Shown here: in pieces, positions 33,732 through 43,097 of the stretch | Numbering within the stretch: the first letter of the stretch is position 1 | Layout: each line of letters begins with the position of its first letter | Assembly (NCBI RefSeq): GCF_011008905.1 | Contig: NZ_JAAIVI010000020.1 | Span: forward strand, 372,001-436,000 | Length of the DNA: 64,000 bases | Direction of reading: 5' to 3' | From: Wenzhouxiangella sp. XN201 | GTDB lineage: Bacteria; Pseudomonadota; Gammaproteobacteria; Xanthomonadales; Wenzhouxiangellaceae | Notes under the pieces: model-generated | Told to the model about the DNA's origin: nothing | What the model saw: the letters and a program-made list of their open reading frames with translations, nothing else | Databases searched by the model: none | Program-made: the position numbers and the translations under genes

Positions 33732-35549
33732 GTGACAGTCCCTTGCCGATTCACCCTGGCCCTTGTTGTATCGACCTGGGCCGGGCTTCCGGCCGCACTG
33801 GCCCAGCCGGATGAAACGTCAGCGCTTGATCGCGTACTGGTCAGCGCCAGTCCCGCGGGCCGCAGCCTCGACGACAGCTTCCAGTCGGTGACCGTCATCG
33901 GCCGCGAGCAGATCGAGAACTGGCCGGGAGCGAGCCTGTCCGACCTGCTCGCCGCAGTGGCTGGCGTCGATGTCCGTCGCCGGGGCGAGCCGGGCGTGCA
34001 GGCGGATCTGGGCATCCGTGGCACCGGCTTTGAGCAGACCGTGATCCTGCTCGACGGCATGCCCATGGGCGACCCGCAGACCGGCCACCACAACCTGAAC
34101 CTGCCGGTGCCGGTCGAGCACATCGAGCGTATCGAGGTGGTCAAGGGTCCCGGTGCCATGGCCTACGGCGGCAATGCCACCGGCGGGGTGGTCAATATCG
34201 TTACCCGGCGTGACGATGCGGCCACCCTGGCCGCGCAAGCACGAGTTGGCAGTCACGACACGCGATCGGCCGGTTTTTCCGGCGCCGTGGCGCCGGGGGC
34301 GAGTCATCATCGGCTGAGCTTCGATCATCTCCGTAGCGACGGACATCTGCCCGAGCGCCGGGCCGATGCCGACCTGGTGCGCGGGCTCTACACCGGCGGG
34401 ACGGAATTGGGGCGGACGGGCTTGCGCTGGGGTCTGGGTGCGGAGAACCGCGACTTCGGGGCCTGGATGTTCTACACCGCCGACTTTCCCGATCAGCGCG
34501 AGCGCACCAAAACGCGCACCGCCTGGCTGGCCGCCGATACCCGGGCCGGCGAGTGGTCGGTCACGCCGCAGCTCTGGTGGCGCGAACACGATGACTGGTT
34601 CCGCACACTTGTATTCGGTACGGCCTACATCAACCGCCACGCCACCCGCATCAACGGCCTGCGCCTGTCGGGCCAGCGCCGCTGGGGTGGGGGCGTGACG
34701 GCGGTCGGCGTTTCGCATGCACGCCAGCGCATCGACTCCAACGCCCTCGATCGCCACGATCGCGACGAGACCCAGGCCTGGATCGTGCATCGTCAGCCGC
34801 TCAATGAGCGCACGGCGGTCGAAGCCGGCCTGGCCTATGTCGATTACAGCGAGTACGGCAGCCAGGGTTTGCCGACCCTTGCGCTACGTCATCGCCTGGA
34901 TGATCGCTGGACTGCCTTCGCCTCCTGGGCACGTTCAACGCGTGCGCCGTCCTGGACCGAGCTGTTTCTGCAGACTTCCGGCAATCGCGGCAGTACCCAG
35001 CTCGAACCGGAACGCTCTGATTACGCCGAGGCCGGCCTGCGCTTTGCTGCCGGTAGCCACCGGATCAACCTGGCTGCGTTCGAGCGTCGCACGGACCGGC
35101 TGATCGACTGGGCGCGCGCGCCGGGCGAAGTGGCCTGGCAGGCGGGGCAGTTCGACGGTCACCGCAGCCGCGGCGCCGAGATCGAATGGCGCTGGCGGGC
35201 GGGCCGGCGCTGGCTCGAACGCGTCGATCTGGCAGCGACCGCGCTCGATACTGAACTCGATCGGCGCGGCCTGGAGATCAAGTACGCCCTCGACTATCCC
35301 GAGCTCGGTCTGGTCGGCGCTGCCGTGTGGCGACTGGGTGATGCGCTGCGCCTGACGACCCGGGCCCGTTACAGCGACCGCAGCACCGGCCAGTCGGGCA
35401 CTCTCGTCGACCTGCGCCTGGGCTGGCGGGTTTCGGGCGTCGAGCTGTTTGTCGAAGGCAATAACCTGCTCGACCGGCGCCTGGTCGAGGCCGGCTTTGC
35501 GCCGCTGCCGGGGCGCTGGCTTTACGGTGGTTTACGTCTGGTACGCTGA
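33732..35549 (+). CDS. TonB-dependent receptor, BtuB-like
   Basis: This 605-residue outer-membrane protein starts at GTG 33732 with AAGGAG 8 nt upstream and a signal peptide (RFTLALVVSTWAGLPAALAQ). The plug has SVTVIGREQIENWPGASLSDLLAAVAGVDVRRRGEPGVQADLGIRGTG, HIERIEVVKGPGAMAYGGNATGGVVNIVTRR; the barrel ends with LYGGLRLVR. Barrel size and plug sequence suggest the BtuB/siderophore class of about 600 aa. No cobalamin riboswitch or B12 gene is visible around it, so substrate is not fixed. It follows the zinc-type receptor by 92 bp and may share its transcript. Confidence 0.82.
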   Translation: MTVPCRFTLALVVSTWAGLPAALAQPDETSALDRVLVSASPAGRSLDDSFQSVTVIGREQIENWPGASLSDLLAAVAGVDVRRRGEPGVQADLGIRGTGFEQTVILLDGMPMGDPQTGHHNLNLPVPVEHIERIEVVKGPGAMAYGGNATGGVVNIVTRRDDAATLAAQARVGSHDTRSAGFSGAVAPGASHHRLSFDHLRSDGHLPERRADADLVRGLYTGGTELGRTGLRWGLGAENRDFGAWMFYTADFPDQRERTKTRTAWLAADTRAGEWSVTPQLWWREHDDWFRTLVFGTAYINRHATRINGLRLSGQRRWGGGVTAVGVSHARQRIDSNALDRHDRDETQAWIVHRQPLNERTAVEAGLAYVDYSEYGSQGLPTLALRHRLDDRWTAFASWARSTRAPSWTELFLQTSGNRGSTQLEPERSDYAEAGLRFAAGSHRINLAAFERRTDRLIDWARAPGEVAWQAGQFDGHRSRGAEIEWRWRAGRRWLERVDLAATALDTELDRRGLEIKYALDYPELGLVGAAVWRLGDALRLTTRARYSDRSTGQSGTLVDLRLGWRVSGVELFVEGNNLLDRRLVEAGFAPLPGRWLYGGLRLVR

Positions 35550-35561
35550 GCCTGCTACGGC

Positions 35562-36134
35562 TCAGCGCATGACGGGTACGCCGAACAGCACCGGGTGCAG
35601 CCAGAAGGCGAAAGCCGCATATAGCGCGAGACCGCCGACGATCACGATCGCGTCGTTGGCCTTCGAGCCGGGCAGTTGCGGAATAGCGCGTTGCGGCCGG
35701 CGCTTGAGCGAGATGCGGTCGGCCACGGCCCACACCAGGAAGCCGCCAAACAGCAGTACGTCCGCCAGGCTGCCGTTGACCAGCAAATGCCCCAGGGCCC
35801 AGGCCTTGACCGCCACCAGCATGGGGTGCTTGAGGGTTTGCTGGATGCGGCCGGGAAAGTAGGCGGCCAGCAGGGCCGGAAAGGCGATCAGCACCAGCAG
35901 CATGGTCAGATGGCGCAGGAAATCCGGCGGCTGGTAGAGAATCACCGGGTCCATTCGCGCCTGACCGTAGCCGATGACGATCAGCACGAGGCCAATCACG
36001 GAGATCAGGCTGTATATCGCCTTGAACGGCAGCTCGCCCAACTTCGCCACCATGGCATCGCGCCCCTGCCAGGCGACGATGCCGAGCGAGTGCGTGCCCA
36101 GAAACAGCAACAGGCCGAGAATCAGCAAGGTCAT
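35562..36134 (-). CDS. NnrU family membrane protein
   Basis: This 190-residue protein with five or six membrane segments shows the NnrU pattern: LLFLGTHSLGIVAWQGRD at the N-terminus and, in the middle, HPMLVAVKAWALGHLLVNGSLADVLLFGGFLVWAVADRISLKRR. NnrU belongs with membrane methyltransferase-like proteins and was linked to nitrite/nitric oxide respiration in rhizobia, and also occurs elsewhere. No denitrification genes are seen here. It is distantly related in fold to MddA at 13365-14177. Confidence 0.88.
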   Translation of the reverse strand: MTLLILGLLLFLGTHSLGIVAWQGRDAMVAKLGELPFKAIYSLISVIGLVLIVIGYGQARMDPVILYQPPDFLRHLTMLLVLIAFPALLAAYFPGRIQQTLKHPMLVAVKAWALGHLLVNGSLADVLLFGGFLVWAVADRISLKRRPQRAIPQLPGSKANDAIVIVGGLALYAAFAFWLHPVLFGVPVMR

Positions 36135-36214
36135 CGAACGCTCCCTCGTGGCAAGACCGGCCTTAGATTGTACTTGGTCGGAACGGGAGCGGCGAGCAGG
36201 GGAAGGGAAGGCGG

Positions 36215-36291
36215 TGGTCGGGGTGACTGGATTCGAACCAGCGACTCCTGCCTCCCGAAGACAGTGCTCTACCAGGCTGAGCTACACCCCG
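36215..36291 (-). tRNA. tRNA-Pro(CGG)
   Basis: The minus strand folds as a 77-nt tRNA with acceptor CGGGGTG/CACCCCG, discriminator A, encoded CCA, T-loop GTTCGAATC and D-arm AGCTCAGCCTGGTAGAGC. The anticodon stem CTGTC/GGCAG encloses the loop TTCGGGA, giving anticodon CGG, which reads the proline codon CCG. Confidence 0.96.
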
Positions 36292-36522
36292 ACGAAGCCG
36301 GCCATTTTAGTGGAAGTGCCGTTGGGTGGCAAGCTTCGGAAGCCGGGAACGAAATTTGAGGTGATTCGGAGTTGTGCCGCCGTAGCCGGAAAGTTAAAAT
36401 GCTGTAATCTCGCTGTCACTGAGGGTTTCTAGAATGCCACGCACTCGTCGAGGGAAACGAGCTGCGGGCCGTGCCCTGGAAGCAGTCCGGATCTTTCAAA
36501 TGTCACTCAACGGAGTACTCAT

Positions 36523-39500
36523 ATGAAACTTGTAGACTTTTCGCGACTGACGCGCGTCTGGTCGGCCTTTGTGGTGTGTGGTGTGCTGGCGCTCGCCAGC
36601 TTGCCGGCAGCCGATGTTTTAGCGCAGAGCACATCCGCTGATCTTCGCGGTCGTGTACTCAACCAAGGCGGTGATCCCGTTTCCGGTGCAACCGTAGTGA
36701 TCCTTCACGTGCCATCCGGCACCGCATCCGAAGCAGTTACCGGCGACAGCGGCGGGTTCTTCCGCAGTGGTCTTCGCGTTGGCGGTCCTTACCAGCTGAC
36801 TGTCCGGGCAGATGGTTTCGAGGTGGCGCAGGAGGAAAACATCTTTCTTGAGCCCGGTTCGCAGGACCCCCTGGTATTCACCCTGGGCGAGCTCGAACGC
36901 GAGATGGATGTTATCCAGGTCATCGGCCGGAAGGTTCCCTCGGCTACCCAGTTGAACAACGGGGTTGGCTCGGCATTCAGTGCCAGCGACATTCAGAATC
37001 AGCCGTCGGCCAATCGCGATGTGATCGCCACGCTGGCGCGCGACCCACTGGTGCAGACTGAAGCGGTCGGTGAGATGTCGGTTTCCGGCGTAAACCCACG
37101 CTTCAACGCCTTTGCCATTGATGGCTCACTGCAGCAGGACGATTTCGGACTATCCGAAGGCACCTATGCCACGACCCGCTCGCCGATCAACCTCGATGCG
37201 GTCGAGTCGGCCACCATTGTCGCCTCGGACTATTCGGTGACCTCCAGCGGCTTCACCGGCGGCCTGGTCAACGTGGTCACCAAGTCGGGCACCAACGAGT
37301 TCGACGGCTCGATCTACTATGCCTACCAGGACGACAGCATGGTCGGGACCGATTACGACGGTGGCGAGTTCGATCCGGGTGAGTTCGAGGAAAAAGAATA
37401 CGGCATCACGCTGGGTGGCCCGATCCTCAAGGACAAGCTGTTCTTCTTCGTTTCCTATGACGAGTACGAAAATGCCTCTCCGGTGGACTTCTCGAACTCG
37501 GATTTCTTCAACGGTGTCGATCCTCAGTTCTTCGAAGTGGCCCGTGGCGTCATTCGCGACACCTTCGGTTTTGATCCGGGCGGCCGTCCTCAGGTTGCCA
37601 ACGTGCCTGAAACCTCCGAGCGTACCCTGGCCAAGGTCGACTGGAACATCAACAACGATCATCGTTTGTCGTTGACCTACCAGAAGTCGGAAGAGAATGA
37701 CACCAGCGTTGGCGCCGACACGTTCGAGTCGGCCTGGTATGACATTCCGCTGTCGATCGAGGCCTACACGGCTGAAGTCTTTTCGGACTGGAACTCCAAC
37801 TTTTCGACCAACCTGCGTATCAACTATACCGAGAAGATGCGCGGTCAGAACTGCCGGGCCGGTACCCAGTTCGGCCAGATTTCGCTCGATTTCTTTGACC
37901 TGGACGACATTGCCGGCAGCCCCTTCGAGGGCCTGGTGACCGAAACCGGCGACTTCATTGCCGGCTGCGACAACTTCCGCCACGCCAATGAATTCGACGA
38001 TGAACGCCTGCAGGTCTTCGCCTCGGGCGAGTACTTCATGGGCGATCACCTGATCACCTTTGGCGGCGAGTACCAGCAGTACGACCTGTTCAATCTGTTC
38101 GTGCCGTTTTCCAACGGTGACTTCCAGTTCGGCAGCTACGACGACCTGGTCAATCGCACGGCCAATATCTTCTATGTCAACGTGCCGTCCAACAATGCTC
38201 GCGATGGCGCCGCTGCCTGGGGTTACGACCACTGGGCCTTCTTTGTCCAGGATACCTGGTCGGTTACTCCCGACTTCGAGCTGAGCTACGGCCTGCGCTA
38301 TGAAAGATTCGACCAGGGCGATGCGCCGCAATTCAGCCAGCCCGTATTCGACGAGTACGGCGTCGATACGAGCAACAATATTGACGGCAACGACCTGATC
38401 ATGCCGCGCCTCGGCTTCTTCTGGCGGCCCTGGGATCGCGCCAGCCTCAGCGGTGGTTTCGGCCTGTATGCCGGCGGTGATCCCAAGGTCTGGACATCCA
38501 ACGCCTTCCAGAACGCGACGTTTGGTGCCTTTGCACCGAATGTCCAGAACGTGGATATCACCCAGGTGCCGCAGCAGTTGATCGACCAGGTTTCCCAGGG
38601 GACGGCTGTGCCGATCGACTATATTTCCAAGGACTTCGACACGCCGTCGGACTGGAAAGCCTCACTGCGCTTCGAGCAGGCATTCGATTTCAAGCTCGGC
38701 GGTCTCGATCTGGGTGAGGACTATCGTTTCACCGCGCAGTGGCTCTACACCGAAGCACGTGACGGCTTCATCTGGAACAATCTCGCGCATGAGAATCCGG
38801 ACGCACTGCCGTTGGGTACAGCGCCGGACGGTCGGCCGATTTTTGCCGACCTGAATGCTCTGGGTATTCCGAACCTGACCGAGCTGACCAACATCAGCGG
38901 TGCCAGCAGCAGTGTCATTTCGGTCGCCCTGTCCAAGTATTACGACAGTGGCGTCAACTTCAACTTCAGCTACGCCTACCAGGACACCGAGATCGTTTCC
39001 GAGGGTACTTCCTCGCGCGGCATCTCGAACTGGCGTGGGACCTTCGCCGTCGACAAGAGTCATCCGGATCCGCGTACTTCGCCGTACCAGATCGAGCACA
39101 GCTTCAAGCTTAATCTGGGCTATGAGCGGGCGTTCTTCGGCGACTACGCCACGCGCCTCGATATGTTTGGGCGCGTATTCAAGGGCGATGTCTTCAGCAC
39201 CGCCTTTGACGTGAGCCCGAACAACGCGCTGTTTGGCCGTGCCGGTCTGGGCGAGTCGCCGTTCGATAATATGCCGCTCTACATTCCGGACCTCAATGGT
39301 GATCCGCGGGTGGTCTACGGTTCGGGCTTCGATGTGGACGGATTCGCACAATACGTTCGCGACAACAACATCCCGATGGGTGAAATCCATGAGCCGTATT
39401 CTTCGGTATCCAACGACTGGAACAGCGTCTGGGATCTGCGCTTCCAGCAGGAAATTCCGGGCATTCCGGGCCTGGACCGTTTTGTCGGCGACAATCGCTT

Positions 39501-39804
39501 CAAGGTCGTGCTCGATATCGAGAATTTCCTGAACCTGATCAACGACGACTGGGGTCGCTACACCAATGGTCCGTTCTTTGGCCAGGCACCGATCGTCCAG
39601 GCTGATCTGGTCTCTGCTGCCGACGTGGCCGCCAACGGTGTCGATGGCGCCTCGGCACTGATCGGGGATCAGCCGCGTCAGGTCTGTCAGGCCGCTAGCG
39701 ACTGCTTGTATCGCTACAACGATTTCGACAATGATCCCACGGCGTTCACTGATCGCCAGAAGTCGGTGTACGAAATCCGCCTGACCCTGCGCTACGATTT
39801 CTGA
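36523..39804 (+). CDS. Oar-type TonB-dependent receptor with carboxypeptidase-regulatory domain
   Basis: This 1093-residue outer-membrane protein has a signal peptide (SAFVVCGVLALASLPAADVLA), an N-terminal CarboxypepD_reg-like beta-sandwich (about 38-125: LRGRVLNQGGDPVSGATVVI ... YQLTVRADGFE), a plug (SVSGVNPRFNAFAIDGSLQQDD, ESATIVASDYSVTSSGFTGGLVNVVTKSGTNEFDG) and a large barrel ending RLTLRYDF. Oar-type receptors take up peptides or polymer fragments. A likely Shine-Dalgarno (CGGAG) lies 8 nt before the ATG. No degradative partner gene adjoins it; a strong bidirectional terminator follows. Confidence 0.9.
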   Translation: MKLVDFSRLTRVWSAFVVCGVLALASLPAADVLAQSTSADLRGRVLNQGGDPVSGATVVILHVPSGTASEAVTGDSGGFFRSGLRVGGPYQLTVRADGFEVAQEENIFLEPGSQDPLVFTLGELEREMDVIQVIGRKVPSATQLNNGVGSAFSASDIQNQPSANRDVIATLARDPLVQTEAVGEMSVSGVNPRFNAFAIDGSLQQDDFGLSEGTYATTRSPINLDAVESATIVASDYSVTSSGFTGGLVNVVTKSGTNEFDGSIYYAYQDDSMVGTDYDGGEFDPGEFEEKEYGITLGGPILKDKLFFFVSYDEYENASPVDFSNSDFFNGVDPQFFEVARGVIRDTFGFDPGGRPQVANVPETSERTLAKVDWNINNDHRLSLTYQKSEENDTSVGADTFESAWYDIPLSIEAYTAEVFSDWNSNFSTNLRINYTEKMRGQNCRAGTQFGQISLDFFDLDDIAGSPFEGLVTETGDFIAGCDNFRHANEFDDERLQVFASGEYFMGDHLITFGGEYQQYDLFNLFVPFSNGDFQFGSYDDLVNRTANIFYVNVPSNNARDGAAAWGYDHWAFFVQDTWSVTPDFELSYGLRYERFDQGDAPQFSQPVFDEYGVDTSNNIDGNDLIMPRLGFFWRPWDRASLSGGFGLYAGGDPKVWTSNAFQNATFGAFAPNVQNVDITQVPQQLIDQVSQGTAVPIDYISKDFDTPSDWKASLRFEQAFDFKLGGLDLGEDYRFTAQWLYTEARDGFIWNNLAHENPDALPLGTAPDGRPIFADLNALGIPNLTELTNISGASSSVISVALSKYYDSGVNFNFSYAYQDTEIVSEGTSSRGISNWRGTFAVDKSHPDPRTSPYQIEHSFKLNLGYERAFFGDYATRLDMFGRVFKGDVFSTAFDVSPNNALFGRAGLGESPFDNMPLYIPDLNGDPRVVYGSGFDVDGFAQYVRDNNIPMGEIHEPYSSVSNDWNSVWDLRFQQEIPGIPGLDRFVGDNRFKVVLDIENFLNLINDDWGRYTNGPFFGQAPIVQADLVSAADVAANGVDGASALIGDQPRQVCQAASDCLYRYNDFDNDPTAFTDRQKSVYEIRLTLRYDF

Positions 39805-39854
39805 TTACGTGCAGTTTCAGGTCGAGGCCGCCGGCTCTTGCCGGGGCCTCAGGG

Positions 39855-39883
39855 AAAACGGCCAGCCTCGCGCTGGCCGTTTT
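39855..39883. terminator. bidirectional Rho-independent terminator
   Basis: AAAACGGCCAGC and GCTGGCCGTTTT form a perfect 12-bp stem around CTCGC. The plus-strand transcript ends in TTTTC, the minus-strand one in a T-run too. It closes the Oar-type receptor gene. Confidence 0.85.
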
Positions 39884-39942
39884 CGTTGGCGTCGGCCATA
39901 ATGGCCCGTTTACTGATGCGTCATAGTGCAGAATACGAAGAT

Positions 39943-41343
39943 ATGAGTGCAGATATCGCGAGGTCAGAACACTGCGACGGCACCAAGGTATCGACCCGGG
40001 TGTACCCGGCTCGTAGCCTGAGTGTGTTGTCGCATGCCGAAGTGGCGCGGCTTTCCGACGCCACCGAGGAAGTTGGCGAGCTGCTGCGGCAAGTAGCGCT
40101 GGCGGTGCTGACTTCGGGCGAGCAGGGCGATGATGCCGAACAGCTGTTCGAAACCTACAGGGACTTTCGCATCGAAGTCCACCAGGTCAATCGCGGCATG
40201 CGCATCGACCTGGAAAACGCGCCGGGCTGCGCCTTCGTCGACGGGGAAATGATTCGCGGCATTCGCGAACTGCTATCGGCGGTGGTGCGCGACATCGTCT
40301 ATTTCCAGACCGAGATTCACCCGAGTCCGTACTTCGACCTGGAAAGTTCGGGCGGCATTACCAACACCGTTTTCGAGGTGCTGCGCAATGCCCGTCTGCT
40401 CGATACCGAGCTCGACCCGCGCCTGGTTGTCTGCTGGGGCGGTCACTCCATCAGCGGCGAGGAATACGATTACACCAAGGAAGTGGGTTACCAGCTGGGC
40501 CTGCGTGGCATGGACATCTGTACCGGCTGTGGTCCCGGTGCGATGAAGGGACCGATGAAAGGCGCAACCATTGCGCATGCCAAACAGCGCACCCTGCCGG
40601 GGCGCTACGTCGGAATTTCCGAGCCGGGCATTATCGCCGCCGAGTCGCCCAATCCGATCGTGAACGACCTGGTGATCATGCCCGATATCGAAAAGCGCCT
40701 CGAGGCTTTCGTGCGACTGGGTCACGGCATCATTGTTTTTCCCGGCGGCGTCGGCACGGCCGAGGAAATCCTCTACCTGCTCGGTGTGTTGCTCAACCCC
40801 AACAACCGGGATATGCCTTTTCCGCTTGTATTCACCGGCCCGGAATCGGCGCGCGAGTACTTCGAGGAAATCGACCGATTCGTCGGCCTCACGCTCGGCA
40901 AGTCGGCGCAGGACCGCTACCGCATCGTCATCGACAACCCGGTTGCGGTCGCCCGCCACATGGCCGAGGGCATGAAAGCCGTCCGCCAATGGCGGGTGGA
41001 TACCAACGACGCGTTCTACTTCAACTGGCAGCTCAAGACCGAACCGGCCTTCCAGGAACCGTTCGAGGTCAGCCACGAGTCCATGGCTGCACTCGATATC
41101 TCGCCCGGCCTGCCGACCCACGAGATGGCGGCCAACCTGCGCCGGCTTTTCTCCGGCATTGTCACTGGCAACGTCAAACCCCAAGGTCTGCGGGCCATCC
41201 GCGAACACGGCCCATTCGAGATCCGCGGCGATCGTGACATCCTCGCCGCTCTCGATGAACTGCTCAAGCGCTTCGTCGCCCAGCACCGCATGAAACTGCC
41301 CAGCGGCAAGCCGTATCAGCCGTGTTATCGCATCGTCGGCTGA
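39943..41343 (+). CDS. ppnN: pyrimidine/purine nucleotide 5'-monophosphate nucleosidase (LOG family)
   Basis: This 466-residue Rossmann-fold protein matches PpnN (YgdH), which hydrolyses nucleoside monophosphates to base and ribose-5-phosphate. The LOG-family centre shows VVCWGGHSISGEEYDYTKEVGYQLGLRGMDICTGCGPGAMKGPMKGA and GIIVFPGGVGTAEEI, the PGGxGTxxE active-site motif. An N-terminal extension (VYPARSLSVLSHAEVARL) and C-terminal domain are typical of PpnN. Start 39943 gives the common N-terminus (MSAD..); an ATG at 39901 and a TTG at 39838 also lie in frame. In E. coli PpnN binds (p)ppGpp. Confidence 0.88.
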   Translation: MSADIARSEHCDGTKVSTRVYPARSLSVLSHAEVARLSDATEEVGELLRQVALAVLTSGEQGDDAEQLFETYRDFRIEVHQVNRGMRIDLENAPGCAFVDGEMIRGIRELLSAVVRDIVYFQTEIHPSPYFDLESSGGITNTVFEVLRNARLLDTELDPRLVVCWGGHSISGEEYDYTKEVGYQLGLRGMDICTGCGPGAMKGPMKGATIAHAKQRTLPGRYVGISEPGIIAAESPNPIVNDLVIMPDIEKRLEAFVRLGHGIIVFPGGVGTAEEILYLLGVLLNPNNRDMPFPLVFTGPESAREYFEEIDRFVGLTLGKSAQDRYRIVIDNPVAVARHMAEGMKAVRQWRVDTNDAFYFNWQLKTEPAFQEPFEVSHESMAALDISPGLPTHEMAANLRRLFSGIVTGNVKPQGLRAIREHGPFEIRGDRDILAALDELLKRFVAQHRMKLPSGKPYQPCYRIVG

Positions 41344-41396
41344 CGACAGGCGTCGGGAGCTTCCCCACCGCGGTTGCGGCACATTCAATCCACGTT

Positions 41397-41428
41397 GGCT
41401 GGTTGGCTTGTTGGCTGGTTAGTTAGTT
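41397..41428. repeat. four reverse-oriented units of the 8-bp repeat upstream of mraZ
   Basis: GGCTGGTT, GGCTTGTT, GGCTGGTT, AGTTAGTT are head-to-tail 8-mers, the reverse complement of the AACCAGCC unit array at 41496-41575. Transcripts across both arrays could form a long imperfect stem. Confidence 0.7.
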
Positions 41429-41495
41429 CGACTACTGCTTGCGGTGCGGGGCGGCTTTGCCGCGGCAGGATGGTCGGCAACCGATACCATCGCCC

Positions 41496-41575
41496 AACCA
41501 GCGAACCAGCGAACCAGCGAACCAGCGAACCAGCCAACCAGCCAACCAGCCAACCAGCCAACCAGCCAACCAGCC
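41496..41575. repeat. ten-unit 8-bp tandem array (AACCAGCG x4, AACCAGCC x6)
   Basis: Ten 8-bp units run without interruption: four AACCAGCG then six AACCAGCC. The period and units rule out a CRISPR (no spacers). It lies about 115 bp before the mraZ start. Apparent open frames through it (NQPTSQPA-type) are translations of the repeat. Confidence 0.9.
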
Positions 41576-41641
41576 CGACCCCCTCCGCAAGCCCCTGAAA
41601 CTGCTTGACACTCTGTCGTGCGGGGGCTATGGTGGCGCGAA

Positions 41642-41677
41642 GTGGGAAATTGTGGGAATTAGTGGATTCTGAGTGGA
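41642..41677 (+). promoter_or_regulatory. MraZ-binding boxes in front of mraZ
   Basis: Four direct repeats with a 10-11 bp period, GTGGGA (41642), GTGGGA (41652), GTGGA (41662) and GTGGA (41673), lie just before mraZ. This is the arrangement of TGGG-type boxes bound by MraZ, which autoregulates dcw in other bacteria. The gap from 41344 to 41692 holds nothing else except the two repeat arrays. Confidence 0.8.
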
Positions 41678-41692
41678 TGCGAGTGTCGAGCT

Positions 41693-42145
41693 GTGTTTTT
41701 TGGTGAAACCGCTATCAATCTGGACGCCAAGGGACGCCTGGCTGTACCGACCCGGTACCGCGAGGATCTTCAGGATGTCTGTGAGAACCGGCTCGTGCTC
41801 ACCTATTCGGCCTTCGATTCCGGCTGTCTTTGGCTCTACCCGCAACCCGAGTGGGAGCGTGTGCGCGAGCACGTAATGAGCCTCTCGACCTTCAATGCCA
41901 GTCATCGCAGCCTGCAGCGTCGGCTGGTGGGCTCGGCGACCCAGCTTGAACTAGACGGCAACTCACGCATTCTGTTACCGCTCACGCTCAGACAGGTGGC
42001 CGGGTTGGAGAAGCGCGTGGTGGTCATGGGAATGGGCCAGCGTTTCGAGATCTGGAACGAGGACGTTCTCAACCAGCGTCGCGAAGCCGAACAACGGGAA
42101 ATCCAGGAGCAGGCTTCGCCGGAAATGGCGCAGTTGGTCCTGTAG
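41693..42145 (+). CDS. mraZ: transcriptional regulator MraZ
   Basis: This 150-residue protein has two SpoVT/AbrB-like MraZ repeats: FFGETAINLDAKGRLAVPTRYREDL and QRRLVGSATQLELDGNSRILLPLTLRQVAGL. MraZ forms a ring and binds repeated boxes before its own gene, restraining dcw transcription. The start is GTG at 41693; the MraZ boxes end just upstream. It is the first gene of the dcw cluster and rsmH begins 4 bp after its stop. Confidence 0.95.
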   Translation: MFFGETAINLDAKGRLAVPTRYREDLQDVCENRLVLTYSAFDSGCLWLYPQPEWERVREHVMSLSTFNASHRSLQRRLVGSATQLELDGNSRILLPLTLRQVAGLEKRVVVMGMGQRFEIWNEDVLNQRREAEQREIQEQASPEMAQLVL

Positions 42146-42149
42146 GTCG

Positions 42150-43097
42150 ATGGCAGGGGACCAGCCACATGTTCCGGTGCTGCAAGGGCCGGCACTGGAT
42201 GCATTGAGGATTCGTGCCGATGGCATTTACGTCGATGGCACATACGGCCGGGGCGGGCACAGCACTGCCATGCTGGCGCGGCTCGGCAAGGATGGACGAC
42301 TGGTGGTAATCGATCGTGATCCACGGGCCATTGCCGACGCGCAGGAGCGATTCGCCGGCGACGAACGGGTGACGATCCAGCGCGCGAATTTTGCCGATAT
42401 CGGTGCGATTGCCGATGAGCTTGGTCTGACCGGTCGGGTCGACGGCTTCCTGCTCGACATTGGTGTGTCCTCACCCCAGCTCGACGACCCTGAACGAGGC
42501 TTCAGTTTCCAGCACGATGGCCCGCTGGACATGCGCATGGATCCCGAGGCGGGGGAGTCGGTTGCCGACTGGCTGGCGCGCGCCGAAGAGGAGGAAATCG
42601 CCCGCGTCATTCGCGAATACGGCGAGGAACGCTTCGCCCGGCGGATCGCCCGGGCCATCGTTCACAGGCGCGCGGAAGGCCGAGCCGTGACGCGCACCGC
42701 CGAACTGGCTGCGCTTGTCAGCGACGCCGTGCCCGGCGGCCCGTCGAAGATTCATCCGGCCACACGCACTTTCCAGGCGCTGCGGATCCACATCAATGAC
42801 GAACTCGGAGCGCTCGATCGCGTACTCGCCGACGGTATCAACTTGCTCGCGCCGGCTGGCCGCTTTGTCGTCATCAGCTTTCACTCGCTCGAAGACCGCA
42901 GGGTCAAGCGAGCCTTCGTGCGCGCCTCGCGGCCGCCGCCGGCCAGTCGTCGTCTCCCCAGCGTCGAGACCTTCGTGCCGAGCCTCAGGCTGATCGACGG
43001 CCTGATCCGGGCCGACGACGACGAGACCGGGTCTAACCCGCGCGCTCGCAGCGCGCGCATGCGCGTGGCCGAGAAAGCGGCCGGGGAGGCGCCATGA
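42150..43097 (+). CDS. rsmH: 16S rRNA (cytosine1402-N4)-methyltransferase
   Basis: This 315-residue SAM methyltransferase modifies C1402 of 16S rRNA. Family landmarks are HVPVLQGPALDALR, YVDGTYGRGGHS (SAM loop), VVIDRDPRA, GFLLDIGVSSPQLDDPERGFSF, DMRMDPEAG and FVVISFHSLEDRRVKRAF. The ATG at 42150 follows the mraZ stop by 4 bp. Its stop overlaps the ftsL start (ATGA), coupling the two. Confidence 0.96.
   Translation: MAGDQPHVPVLQGPALDALRIRADGIYVDGTYGRGGHSTAMLARLGKDGRLVVIDRDPRAIADAQERFAGDERVTIQRANFADIGAIADELGLTGRVDGFLLDIGVSSPQLDDPERGFSFQHDGPLDMRMDPEAGESVADWLARAEEEEIARVIREYGEERFARRIARAIVHRRAEGRAVTRTAELAALVSDAVPGGPSKIHPATRTFQALRIHINDELGALDRVLADGINLLAPAGRFVVISFHSLEDRRVKRAFVRASRPPPASRRLPSVETFVPSLRLIDGLIRADDDETGSNPRARSARMRVAEKAAGEAP

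Noticed and set aside
37150-38331. 393-codon minus-strand frame inside the Oar-type receptor gene
   Set aside because: It is antisense to a well-supported TonB receptor and its translation has no recognisable domain; long shadow frames are expected at this GC content. The same applies to 23146-24105, 30222-31301 and 5191-6303.
41496-41575. Possible CRISPR array
   Set aside because: Units are 8 bp with no spacers; this is a simple tandem repeat.
41374-41672. Open frames encoding NQPTSQPANQPTSQPA-like repeats
   Set aside because: They translate the 8-bp tandem repeat upstream of mraZ and have no start region or homology pattern.
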